Assembly (NCBI GenBank): GCA_947247005.1 | Contig: OX365946.1 | Coordinates: 8,936,453 to 9,000,452 of the forward strand | Reading direction: 5' to 3' | Length of the DNA: 64,000 bases | Source: Spisula solida | Taxonomy: Eukaryota; Mollusca; Bivalvia; Venerida; Mactridae | Part shown: positions 1-12,500 of the stretch, in pieces | How positions within the stretch are numbered: position 1 is the first letter of the stretch | Layout of the letters: each line of letters begins with the position of its first letter | Made by a program: the position numbers and the translations under genes | The notes under the pieces: generated by a model | Told to the model about the DNA's origin: nothing | Databases searched by the model: none | Seen by the model: only the letters and a program-made list of their open reading frames with translations

Positions 1-1
1 G

Positions 2-124
2 ATCTGGCGTGATGGTGGTGGATTTGATGGCGAGGCTAAACTCCCTCTGGCTTGTTATGGTGCTAGCTTGGCCCTTAACTGGGCCTGGTCCCCTATCTTC
101 TTCAAGTACAAGAAATTAGGATTG
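2..124 (+). CDS. TSPO: TSPO penultimate coding exon (partial at window edge)
   Basis: Frame 2 opens with [20 protein letters not shown] and ends KKLGL at a GTAAAT donor (125-126). It ends in phase 0. The start of the exon lies outside the window. Confidence 0.9.
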
Positions 125-1172
125 GTAAATAGAATTTATACACATTTTGTTTCATCTTATTTAAATTATTTTATGCCTTGTGGTAAATTAGAAAATATGG
201 CTTAAAATTTTCACAAAAACGTTGGCTAGTAAAGTAAATTTATGGAACAAGAAATGATGTCAAACTGTTGAGCACACTCAAGTGTTTATTGGGTCATCAC
301 AACTTCCCCCCCCCCCCCCTCCCTTTTTTGTAAAAGAATTGCTTAACAGTATGCTATTGTTTTTTTGTTTAAAATATACAATTGATACAGATAGTATACT
401 AGAATTGTAATGTGTCAAGGTAACCCCAATTATGACATCAATCATTTTATTTTGGGAAGGCGAGGGTGTGGCAGGTTGAGATACCATTATTATTTAATTT
501 CTCTAGCCCTGTGGACTATATTAATTAAAAATATCGAAAGTTCATAATCTTGGTAAAAAAGACTTATAATTTATAATAAGTACAAATTCCATTCTTCACC
601 ATATATATATATATATAGTTTAATACCTATGTACAACAAGACTGTTAATATGTGAGAATTTGATGAAAATTCCATCCAACAGTTTGTGAGGAGTTCAACA
701 TACAAGATTTGCAGTACAATTTTTATGGACGTACATACCGGTATAGATGTATGGACAGCACCAATGCAGCTTTATTATTATGCTATATGTCCCCCAATTA
801 TAAATAAGTGTGTGGTCACACCTAGCTAGTAATACATAATATAGTTAACTGTTTCTATGGTGCCCATATCCTATTCATATATACATTCTAGGGACAGACA
901 TCATTCCTTTCTTTTAAATAGAAATATACTCTTGAGCACATTCATACATTCTACCATGATGTTAAGTTGTTATCATCCAAAGTCAATATTTTTAATTTCA
1001 GGCTTTTGGTGAGATCTTGTGTTTATGGGGCTCCATTGTTGCTTCTATTGTAACATTCCGAGAAGTGAACACTACCGCAGCCTATATTTTGATTCCATAC
1101 CTTGGCTGGGTTAGCTTCGCAAGTTACCTCAACTTCTACATATGGAGAAACAACAAGGATAGAACAGATTAA
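2..1172 (+). CDS. TSPO: Translocator protein TSPO, 3' part of gene (last two coding exons)
   Basis: The two exons encode the C-terminal half of a TSPO (peripheral benzodiazepine receptor) family protein: about 41 residues, then 56 residues and a stop. Visible family marks are [12 protein letters not shown] in the first exon and [20 protein letters not shown] in the second, matching transmembrane helices 4 and 5. The C-terminal L-NF-Y-IW-R fits the cholesterol-recognition (CRAC) pattern known in TSPO. The family sits in the outer mitochondrial membrane and binds cholesterol and porphyrins. The 5' exons lie upstream of the window. The protein ends WRNNKDRTD, a normal family length at this end. 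The identification is secure; the function in this animal is inferred from the family. Confidence 0.93.
306..323. repeat. Poly-C run in TSPO intron
   Basis: About 14 consecutive C bases followed by TCCC. A low-complexity tract inside the TSPO intron; its length is likely to vary. Confidence 0.9.
600..617. repeat. (TA)n microsatellite
   Basis: About eight TA dinucleotides in the TSPO intron. Confidence 0.9.
1002..1172 (+). CDS. TSPO: TSPO last coding exon
   Basis: The acceptor TTTAATTTCAG ends at 1001. The exon is 57 codons in phase 0 with a TAA stop at 1170-1172. It encodes [15 protein letters not shown] through [10 protein letters not shown]. Confidence 0.93.
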   Translation, partial: AFGEILCLWGSIVASIVTFREVNTTAAYILIPYLGWVSFASYLNFYIWRNNKDRTD

Positions 1173-2250
1173 AGATATGATGAATAGACTAGGGCACCAA
1201 CAATAGTATATATTGTGTTCTGCTTGGCTTTCAGCTTATTATATATTTAGAAACTCAACAAGTTGTATGTATGATATTTGGAGAACATAGCCTCATCTTA
1301 CCCAGGAAATATAATGTTATTTATCACAATTTACTAGTGTTGGAAATTAATTGCAATCGGTGGTATGCACTTTCATTGAAATTTTTTGTATCAACCAGTG
1401 TCTTTGTCTTTAATATTTTTCTAGTTACCACTTCTGTAAAATCAGAAGTTTTTGCTAGGGTTTAATTTTCATGAGTCTGTGAACTAAACAATAGACTGAG
1501 ACTCAGTTTATTCTGAAGTTAAATTTGTGAACATTTTACCTCAAGTAACGAAGTCTCAAAATGTTTGCCTTGCGAAAATATGTGATTTACAGTGTGCTAT
1601 AGTGTGGAGAATTTGACTCAACTCTCCACCTTCCATTAGCATAATTTAACAGCTGATACCTTGTCTATCTTTGTAACCCTGGTTGTATGTTTTCATAAGT
1701 GGGAATTATCACGAAGACGCTCAAGGTGTAATACCAACACAATCTTAGGACCGAAATTGCACGATTTGCTGGTGGAAATTTATGTATTCAACCAAAGAAC
1801 CTTGTAATATATTCATGCATAAAGGTCAGGATCAAATTAAATTCTCAGGAGTTTGTCGCTGATTAAGAATTTTGCACTGTTCATCATTTAGTGTGTTTTA
1901 TGAAGTGTCAGCTCTAGGGATGGTAAGTGTATGATAATTGAAAGGTGCATTTACATCTATTGAACAAAAAAATATTCATGTAAGAAAATTGAAAGTCATA
2001 CAAAATATGTGATAATTTTTTCAATAACTATTTTGTGAAATATGTATCATTATATATCAAATATATATCCAAGGTGTAGATATTACTGTTAACTGGTGCT
2101 AAGTTATATTGCTGTTAACCTTTCTATAGTGACACTCATAGGGAAATGCAAAGTTTGGTTGCTGCTTAGGAGAGGTTAAATGTATAGTATAAGTAAATTG
2201 TTACTTCTAGAACAATATGATAATGTTGCTTAGAGAGATTGTTGCTTATG
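1173..2250 (+). other. TSPO 3' UTR and downstream flank
   Basis: AT-rich sequence with no supported coding exon. The 3' UTR must start here, but I saw no unambiguous AATAAA signal that fixes its end. Confidence 0.4.
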
Positions 2251-2258
2251 TTGTTTTT

Positions 2259-3637
2259 AGCTCACCTGTCACAAAGTGACAGAGTGAGCTTTTGTGATCA
2301 CTCTTCGTCCGTCCGTCTGTCGTCCGTCCACAATTTACTAGTGTAGACACTAGAGGTCACAGTTTTAGCCTAATCATTATGAAACTTGGTCACAATGATC
2401 AGCTCAACAAAATCTAGGTCAAGTTAGAGATTGGGTCATCCGGGGTCAAAAACTAGGTCTCAAGGTCAAATCATAGAAAAACCTTGTGTAGTCACTAGAG
2501 GTCACAATTTTGGCCTAATCTTTATGAAACTAGGTCACAATGATTATCTCAACAAAATCTAGGTCAAATTCGATATTGGGTCATCCGGGGTCAAAAACTA
2601 GGTCACAAGGTCAAATCATAGAAAAACCTTGTGTAGTCACTAGAGGTCACAATTTTGACCTAATCTTAATGAAACTTGGCCACAATGATAATGTCAACAA
2701 AATCTTGGTCACGTTTGATATTGGGTCATCCGGGGTCAAAAACTAGGTCACAAGGTCAAATCATGGAAAAACCTTGTGTAGTCACTAGAGGTCACAATTT
2801 TGACCTAATCTTGATGACACTTGGTCACAATGATCATCTCAACAAAATCTAGGCCAAGTTCGATATTTGGTCATCCAGGGTCAAAAACTAGGTCACAAGG
2901 TCAAATCATAGAAAAACCTTGCGTAGTCACTAGAGGTCACAATTTTGACCTAATCTTTATGAAATTTGGTCACAATGATCATGTCAACACAATCTAGGCC
3001 AAGTTCGATATTGGGTCATCCGGGGTCAAAAACTAGGTCACAATCATAGAAAAACCTTGTGTAGTCACTAGAGGTCACAATTTTGACCTAATCTTTATGA
3101 AATTTGGCCACAATGATCATGTCAACAAAATCTAGGTCAAGTTCGATATTGGTCATCCGGTGTCAAAAACTAGGTCACAAGGTCAAATCATAGAAAAACG
3201 TGTAGTCACTAGAGGTCACAATTTTGACCTAATCTTAATGAAACTTGGTCACAATGATCATGTCAACAAAATCTAGGTCACGTTTGATATTGGGTCATCC
3301 TAGGTAAAAAACTAGGTCACAATTTCAAATCTTAGAAAAACCTTGTGTAGCCTCTGGAGGTCTCAATGTTGGCCATATCTTTATGAAAGTTGGTCACAAT
3401 GATCATGTCAACTAGACCTAGAAGTTTAATATTGGGTCATCTAGGGTCAAAAACTAGGTCGTTTGGTCAAATCATAGACAAAACTTGGCTTAAACTTCAA
3501 TATGCCATTGGGTCTATGTGATGTAAATAACAAAGTCGCTTTTTAAGACAATATGAAAACCTTGTACATGCAATAGAGGGGTCTGTATGAACTACTAGGA
3601 CAGGTGAGCGACCTATGGCCCTTTGGGCCCTCTTGTT
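2259..3637 (+). mobile_element. AGCTCACCTG-hairpin repeat element, copy 1
   Basis: The element begins with a hairpin (AGCTCACCTGTCAC, AAA loop, GTGACAGAGTGAGCT), then TTTTGTGATCACTCTTCGTC and GTCCGTC runs. The body is about eight imperfect direct units of roughly 140-150 bp, each carrying GTCACTAGAGGTCACAATTT and a 'GGTCAAAAACTAGGTCACAA' block. It ends CAGGTGAGCG, then a GGCCC-TTT-GGGCC hairpin, then CTCTTGTT. No transposase ORF is visible, so it is probably non-autonomous. I have not assigned it to a named superfamily. Confidence 0.8.
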
Positions 3638-4054
3638 GGTTATAGAGGGCCACTCTAGAGAGGTTGCACTGTACATTCCGTATTTAATATTATTTCATGT
3701 TTGTATTTTTGCAATTTCTGGGACTGATACATGAGGACCCATTGTATCAATAAATGTAATTTATTTGTTCTAACATCAGTTAAATCTATTTTGTTGAAAT
3801 GCTGGTCAGGATTAGGGGATAAAAGACAAAAGTGCAATAAATAGTTAATATATATAACTATAATAAGATATAACTTATAAATTGTAAAGTTACTGAACTA
3901 ATATAACCAAAATATTTTCTGTTTGTAACAAGTTCATTAGTTTTCTGCTATATTGCACTTTTGTAGTTTTATATTATTTCTAAAATAAATGATATATCAT
4001 CCATTCTTTTAACTCTTGTTCTGTTTATATTTCCAAAAACTTGTTAGTGTATTA

Positions 4055-4637
4055 CCGTATAGCGGGTTATTTCTGCGGGTAGAAAATTTTGCGATTTGGG
4101 CCTAAAATGGGTAGGTTTTATTTCTGCGGTTTTTATTTCTGCGACCTACCAGAAAATCGGGAATTAATTTCTGCGGGTTTCAGAAACCGGAAGAAATTTC
4201 TGCGAAAGGTAAATAGCTACCGTATCTACTACGGCATGATCAACAACATGATAACTCTGCTTGTATGATTTAGATTAAATTGTTAATTTTATACAGAATT
4301 ATACACAAACTACAGTGTTGCAAATTGAACCAGTTGTCAAACTTACATCAACGTGTATTGAGGGTCAATACCGATATAACACAATCATTAATTGTTAAAC
4401 AAACAAGCAAACAAAGACAGTCGATCACTATACGTGTGAATAATACGACAGTAACAAAACACTAGAAAGATAGAGATTAAAGGTATATTACCAGTATATT
4501 CAAGCAAAATATGGAAGTTAAATTTTGCGAACAAAATTTTTACGGATGTTTAATTTTGCGGAATTTAATTTTACAGGACAGCCTCGAACCGCAAAAAACG
4601 CAGAAATAAAAACCCGCAGAAATTACCCGCTATACGG
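4055..4637. mobile_element. 583-bp MITE with TA target duplication
   Basis: The terminal inverted repeats start CCGTATAGCGGG and end CCCGCTATACGG, with one mismatch over about 26 bp, and are flanked by TA on both sides (4053-4054, 4638-4639). The interior is rich in TTTCTGCG and its complement. TA duplications and lack of an ORF fit a Tc1/mariner-type MITE. Confidence 0.85.
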
Positions 4638-4954
4638 TAGTTTAGGGAGCCAGTGATTTTTTAAACATTACATTAACAAATTTTATGTGTCATTCACCAG
4701 AATGGCTTAAACCTGAATATTGGGGTAATTCAACACATGGTCTAGATATAACTCCAGCATTGTGTATGTAATAGGATATTAATTAAGGCACACCAACACT
4801 GTTTATTCCAGTTGAAAGCCATTTCTCGAAGATTATTCATTTATATACGGTTACGATTCACCTGATCAGTTTTCATTTACTGTATTCTAAGTAGTACTAA
4901 CTTGCTTTTATACCAGGAACCAGCAACTTCTCACATGCGGACAAAATCAAAACT

Positions 4955-5065
4955 TGTCAAATTTTCACGGAAGGGCATGATCTGCCACAACCGGGAATCG
5001 AACCAGGCTTGCTGGAATACAAATCCAGTGGATAACCTACTGGGCCACAGCCATGACTATGTGTC
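4955..5065 (-). repeat. tRNA-like SINE fragment
   Basis: On the minus strand the sequence resembles an A box/B box tRNA head, with a GGTTCGATTCCCGG-like B-box. There is no intact cloverleaf, so it is read as a SINE relic and not a tRNA gene. Confidence 0.45.
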
Positions 5066-5419
5066 ATTTACATCAAGAAGAATAATGTAGTATAGTCAGA
5101 TCTAGATATAACGACGACGGATATACTGACATCAGTTTTTGAGGACAAATGTTTTAAAACGCTCTTTGTATCAATTCAGTATATTGACATATTTGTTACA
5201 ATGACATTTGTTTGGGAACAAACAGCGTCCTCGTATCCAGACCTGACGTCCATGTAATGAATTCATACTAAATGCCTGAAAAGAATGAATATTCACCATG
5301 CATGGATCCAGAAATTTTTCTCTTGGGGTCCAACCAATTTTTTTTTCTCCATAAGGGGTCTGCCCCGCTATTTTTCTTAGAGGGTTGTCCTGATCAGATT
5401 CTAAGCCCTGTCAAAAATA

Positions 5420-6155
5420 CACTCGGCAAAACTTATAAGTACACACGTCGTTTTATCGTTATAACTTTTTTATTTTTTATTATTTTTGCATGAAATTTTG
5501 TGTACATGGTATTGACTATCAAAGGACTGGATAAAAAAAGTTTTTTCTTTAAAATTAAATACAGCGGTTCATTGGGCCATGAACGGTCAAAAACCGTAAA
5601 ATGGCCGTGAATTTGACGCGTATTTGCAAAATATTTTGATGTAAGGTAAATTTGAATTTTAGATTTATTGTCAAATAAAAAAACACAAAATAATTCGATT
5701 TTTCAAACAACATGGTGTTTTTTTACTTTTAAAAGTATTTTTTATTGTTATGGTCAAGGGGAGTTAACCATGTGCCAAATTGCATTTTTTATCAGAAATT
5801 GATATTTTTAAACCTAAATTGTGCTTGTTCCTATCATTGTTTTCTTTATTACTGTGTCTGTGATAGAAACATAGACTTGAAACTGTACTGTATCAGCGCA
5901 GCGGGGCCATATGTGCATTAGCAACCTGACAATCGCCCGATGAACACACGGCATTATTGTGTTTTTTTAGATTCTGCTGTTGTCATCATTAGTTTATTCT
6001 GTTTGTGACAATTTAAATCAGATGTTAAAAATATCGATTGTATTGTAACTCTACATATCCAGTCTACATATGTTGAAATTTTCAGCACGATCATGCACGC
6101 ATTGACCGAGCTATGGGCAAATGAACAAGCGTGTACTTATAAGTTTTGCCGAGTG
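5420..6155. mobile_element. 736-bp MITE with TA target duplication
   Basis: Inverted ends of about 26 bp start CACTCGGCAAAACTTATAAG and end CTTATAAGTTTTGCCGAGTG, with TA on both sides (5418-5419, 6156-6157). No convincing ORF lies inside. Confidence 0.85.
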
Positions 6156-6393
6156 TATATAAGATAACATTTTTGCCTTAATTAAAGAGTGGTCTGGAAA
6201 CCCATCCCCCCTCTGGATGGTATGAACAAAAGTCAGAAGGTCTAAATAATTCTTCAATTTATATACAATGTAATATATACATAATGGCATTTTGCATAAC
6301 AACAAAGAATACAATGTCATGATAAAAACATTTCCTAGGAAATGTAACAGTCAACATAACACATAATTTTCAACATCCCTTCAGTATTTTCTG

Positions 6394-6527
6394 CTAGGAA
6401 GCTTTCAGTGTTGTCAAGGAGACATCTTGTATAAACAAACCAGATTTATGTATCTGATAGTTGAGATTTAGTGTCATTGGTTTGCACAGGAAGCATATAT
6501 TGTACAACTGCTCACTGATGTTTGTCA
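6394..6527 (-). CDS. SWSAP1: SWSAP1 coding exon 6 (terminal)
   Basis: Acceptor TTTTGTATTTCAG. The exon encodes VTNISEQLYNICFLCKP, MTLNLNYQIHKSGLFIQD and a short tail ending LKAS, with TAG at 6396-6394. The resulting full length is what the family leads one to expect; the sequence itself is weakly conserved. Confidence 0.6.
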
Positions 6528-9500
6528 CTGAAATACAAAAGAAAACCGATTCTTAACAAGAGCTGTCGCCATTTAGCAGACTAATATACCCAGAAGAATA
6601 CATCATCAAATTGCATTTAAACTTCATTTATTAACTGGGCCTTCTTGGTTCGTGGGCTGTTCTGGGAAGTGGGCCGTTCTGACTCTGATTCAAAATATGT
6701 GACCTGGGTTTGATTCCCCATCATGGCAATTTAAATACCCTTCTTTGAAAACTTTATATAATTTCCTTCCACATGTAGAGAAGTGCTTCCTGGTGGAAGA
6801 TTAAGTTAGTACTGGTTTGAATACCATCAAGGAAAGTGGTTCGGTGAATGGGCTGTGTATATAACTGAAACATTGTTAAAATGGCCTAAAAACTGAGAGA
6901 CCATTACAAATATACCTGGGGTGGTATTCACAAAGCATCTTAAGGTGGAACCAGTGGATTAAAATATTTCGGAGCATGTATACAAATGTGGTATCATCGT
7001 AAAATTGAAGTTATTTCCAATTTAAAACTGAACGTTTATCTTCCGTTTTTAGCTCACCTGCCACAAAGTGGCAAGGTGAGCTTTTGTGATTGTTTTTTGT
7101 CCGTCGTCCATCTGTCAGTCTGTCCGTCTGTTAGCTTTTTCACCGTTAACACTCTAGCACTCTCAATTTTGCTTTGATCTTAATCAAACTTAGTCAGTAG
7201 TTGTATGTCAATGAAATATAGGTCAAGTTCGAATTTAGGTCATGTGGGGTCAAAAACTAGGTCAAAAGTTCAAATAATAGGAAAACCTTGTTAACACTCT
7301 GGCGGCCACATTTTTGCTTTGATCTTCACCAAACTTGGTCAGTATTTGTATCGTAATAAAATCTAGGTCAAGTTTGAAGTTTGGTCATGTGGGGTCAAAA
7401 ACTAGGTCAAAAGGTCAAATAATAGGAAAACCTTGTTAACACTCTGTAGGTCACATTTTTGCTTTAATCTTCATGAAGTTTAGTCAAAATGTTTATCTTG
7501 GTGACCTTAAGGTCAAGTTCGAACTTGGGTCATGTGGGGTCAATAACTAGGTCAAAAGGTCAAATAATAGGAAAACCTTGTTAACACTCTGGCGGCAACA
7601 TTTTTACTTTGATCTTCACCAAACTTGGTCAGTAGGTGTATTTTAATAAAATCTAGGCCAAGTTAGAAGTTGGGTCATGTGGGGTCAAAAACTAGGTCAA
7701 AAGGTCAAATAATAAAAAAACCTTATTAACACTCTTGAGGCTATATTTTTGCTTTAATCTTGATCAACTCTGGTCAAAATGTCTATCTTGATGACCTTAC
7801 GGTCACGTTTGAAGTTGGGTCATGTGGGGGTCAAAAACTAGGTCAAATAATAGCAAAACCTTTTTAACACTCTGGATGCCTCAGTTTTGCTTTAACCTTC
7901 ATCAAGTTAAGTCAACATGTTAAGGTCAAGTTTAAAGTTAGGCCATGTTTAGCAGGTGAGCTCCCCAGGATCTATGATCCTCTTGTTTACATAATGACGT
8001 TGACCTTAAGTGAAAACTTCAAAAGTGTTTATCAAGTTTGAACAGAAAAATCAAGATTATCAATTTTACATAGTTTAGAAGCATTGTGTAAAGAGATACA
8101 ATAATCACAAAGAAAACATGAGTTATTCTACATTTCTTTGGTACATATGTGCAGCTCAATGTTTTAACTTAAGTCAAAATATTTAAGTTTTCCCTTAAAG
8201 ATGCTTTGTGAATACCAGCCCTGGGTACCTGTATGACAATTAGCCAGATTATCATACTTAAAGCATGTTTTGGAATATTTGCATCTATAGGTTATCTCCC
8301 CTTTGTCAATGAATATGCTAAACCAGCAATACATGGTGAAATGTTTCTCATGCCATGTGGGAATAAAACAATAAACTTCAATTAAGCTGCAGAGGAGGTA
8401 CATGTTGTACATCTTCAATGAAAAACAAATGTCATTTAAACATCTTGAAGAAGTACAAAATAATTACGTTATATTATAGAGGATACACCTGGGTACTTGA
8501 TGAATCCAACCATACCATAGGTACTTATTTCAGCACTAATTTATACAGTGGGAGGCAGTTATCTAGAAGTAAGACCGGGGTAGGATCGAGAGGTCCCGGT
8601 ATGGTTCCCATCTCAGCCAATGATTAATATGACTCTGGAATAATGCCTAACTTAACCCAGGTGTAGTAATGTAAGAGTCGAAAGCAAACGTATTGTGGCT
8701 ACCAGTGGAGCCTTATTAACAGCCGGCTTGTGCCTCAATGATCAGTGAGGTGATGTGAAGTCTACGGAGTGGATACCTATGTGAAAGAATGCTCTAAGCC
8801 AGACCTTTTTTACAGTCACTCAACCATCATACAATGTTTAAAGCTTGATGTGAGATATGGAGTAAAATTTCCCATTAATAGAATTAGTTCAATTTTGGTA
8901 TGATATATGGACACAGTACTGTATTAAAACAGAATGTTGCTACTAAAACTGCAGATCAACAAGCTTGTTTAGGAGTTATCTGCTCTTGGAATTAGTGATT
9001 TTTTCTTTGCGTATTTAAGGGCAGATAACTCTCTTCAACCAATGATATTATTAAGATCTTTTTCCCCATATCTCATATCAAACTGCAGCGTATGCCTTTA
9101 AACAGGTAAGCGGAGAAACTTAAGCAGAGTAAATACAATAGTAAATGATACCTGATATATTTGCTAATGAAAACTTGAACTGTTTAAGGATGTTTGGGAA
9201 ATTATTCTGCCTGTTCCTACACCCAAACATTGTAACTCCAACCGTACTGAAATATGTTGAAAGAATGAAAACACAATCATCACAAGGAATATCTTGAAAC
9301 TATGGTACATTTAAGTACAAATCTAAACCACGGGTACACAACAGGAGCATCGAGCAATGGGGACACTGCTATTACGATGCTACAGCGCAACCCCTCACTA
9401 GGTAAGAATTTTAAACAAATTTTAAATGAAGATATCATTGCTGTTGCTCAAAATTCCCTGGATTTTCCAAGAAAATGTAATTAAATTGGGTACTTTGTTC

Positions 9501-12500
9501 CAAATAACATAGAACATACCAAAGCAGAATATCTCACCTTTTGGATTGTATAAATTCTGCAGTATCCTGTAGTAAAGCACATAATCTGGCACATCCTGCA
9601 TCAGGGGTTGGTTCCTGTAATATATACAGTATGTAGGAAATACTGGTTGGTAGTCAAGCAGGCATGTGGATATATGAGTCAGGAGTCAAGCAGGATGTGA
9701 ATATAAGAGCCAGTCTCCAGGCACACTGGTGCTACACAAAAACATCTGTAACTTCAGTAACAATTATGATATAGACATAAATACTTTTGCATTGCTTTAT
9801 TCGATTACATGTACTTTTTTTAAATGACGAAAAAACTCAAAATCAACATTTTTGTAAAAATAGCAGATTTTCCTAGAGACTTGCTCGTAAGTCATTAAAA
9901 CTTTAACTCCAGGAGTCCATGGAGACACATTTAAACATGCCTACCATGATACACAATGTCAATGCATTTTGATGCATCTATTGTATTGTGTAACACATCA
10001 TCAGTTATCCACCACCTGATAAAGGACTTGTTTTCAAATGACAATGCCCAACAGGTTAGGGTACCCAATTCTCCAAGTATTGTCGCTCTTTTGTCAAGAA
10101 TTGTAATCCAAAATTGGATGCATCCGTAACACAGCTTTAGACATTTTCCAAGCCTACGATTGGCAAATTACATTTCTAAAGTCTCCGATAAGAAATGGCC
10201 AAATTCTTTATAGAATTTTCACCATGTTTGCATCTGTGTCTTTTTCTTTGATCTTCATCCATTTTTTACTGGGGTTCAATACACAGCTACCGGTATGTGC
10301 AATACAGTTATTCTAGATATTTTTTTCAAAGTACACAAAATGTATAGTCCCTGTGAAGGAAGACACAGGGGTTCCATTTGACCCGACAGTAGGGGTTTTA
10401 ACCCTTGAAATTTCCAAAAAGCCACATTTTGACCCTCAAGAGTTTAAGGGTCAATTTTTCTTATAATCATGACCCTTGAAATTCAGAAGCTAGAGGAACC
10501 CCTGAAGACATGTATGTTCGTATGCGTACGTAGAAACTGCAGGTACCTACCATCATTTGTTCAATGTAATACTCGAGATCGTCAATAATGATCACGTCAG
10601 GTGTAAGAGATTTTGTATGTACTCGTGAACAGAAGTCTATCAAATCACTGACTTTATTCATATACCTACAAATTAAATATGAAAATACATTACTTTAATT
10701 AAATTAAGCCAGAAAACTTATAATAGTTTATAAGTTCCTGTCCCAAATCTTACAGTAATTTTGGTCTGGCTTCAACTGATTAAAATGAAATCATCCTTTT
10801 TAATCAGTAGACTATAGATATGGTACATACATATTTTGTATGTACGTGGGGTGTCCCAGAATAGCATAAATAATAGAATTGCCAAATAAATTGTTACAGC
10901 TATGAAATTTTACACAAACATTTCTACAACTATTCCAAGTATCTTTAAGGATTATTTGTTTTATTAGTATACATTGCATAATATATATGGAATAACTTGT
11001 AACCCACCGTAACGGTAGGTGTGCCAGCAGATAACAAATGCTCACGGAAATAGTTTCAAGTATTAAACAGCAAGACAAACTTAATAAGTATAAGTCAGAT
11101 CCAGAAAAAATTATATCAGCGTAAGTTGCATGCGTTGGCCCATCGCTGTGCGACGTTTCAGAATATATGGCGAAAGTACATGCGGGAAAGTACTTTGAAA
11201 AAATGTGAAGTTGTGAGTGAGTGTTCAGGCCTCAACAAACATTTTTAAAAGCACTTGCCCTGCGATACAGACAAAGAAGAAACACCTAAAATCTTACTCG
11301 TCCTGCTCTATAAATAAAGAAGGTCAAATATTTGCAGGACGAGCGGATGAGTAGATTTATTGAGGCCTGGTGTTGACGTTGTGAGGAGCAGTCATGTCCT
11401 CACTTTGTGTTAGTAAATTGTACCCACCTTGTCTGTTTTTTAAACAAATGTAATAACATTTTGGAAATAATTATGTCGAGAAATAAATTCTCTAACGGCT
11501 TATTATATATTTGATGTAAATCTATGCTATTTTTTGAAATATAATGTGATTATACCCTATTCTGGGACACCCCACATAGTTGTGCACAGAAGTCCATCAA
11601 ATCACTGACTTTATTCATATATATGTATACCAAACAAAACATGGAAACATTTTGCTTATAAGTGTTCATCATGCATACATACATGTCAATTCAGTTCCAC
11701 AAAAAGATTAGATTTGGTACAGATGTAACAATGAAACAGAATGGATCTGTAACATGGAAGTAATTCAGATACATCACTTCTGAGTTCCTTCAAAGGTTTG
11801 TATAGCTTTCATTTTGCTATGACGGGACTAAAAACAAGTATAAAGCTTGGACGGAACTGAGATGTTGTGTGAGGTGGTGTATCGCGATTACTTCTGTGCT
11901 GTACGAGTAACAGAAAATTAAAAGGTTGTTTAACGTAATCCGTCCATCATTAGCCGACGTCATTTCGACGTAATTTCGTGTTATTACGGGAAACTTCGGT
12001 ACCGTCCGGAAAATTTTATAAACATCCGTAAACATTAAATATTTTAATTTTACGGTATTCATATCAATAAATCTGCTTAATAAATTATGTCTTGGTAATT
12101 ATATTTGACGATCCTTAAAAAAATTAATTTAAATTCTAACATAGCACGTGGTATTTGCCTTCTTTGCGTATATTGAGCTTCCCATATTTTATTACCGCGA
12201 TAAAATATAGCTGATTGATGACGTCACGTTTGACGTCATATACTATGACAAATGACGTAACGGTGACGGTAAAGTTCCTTGGAAAGAAAATAGTTTGACG
12301 TCAACTTGTCTTGTTGTGCTATACATGGCAGAGCATTGACGATGTTAGAATCGAAATAATAAATAGGAGCTGTGCTGTGTTGTGTTATAAAATATAGGCA
12401 CTCGTTTGAATGCATACATTAAATCATTCGTGCTACGCACTCGTGATTTAATTACAACGCATCCAAACACGTGCCTATATTTTATTACGCAACAAAACAT

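Noticed and set aside
4955..5065. Possible tRNA gene on the minus strand
   Set aside because: A B-box is visible but no seven-base acceptor stem or anticodon arm could be paired; treated as a SINE relic.
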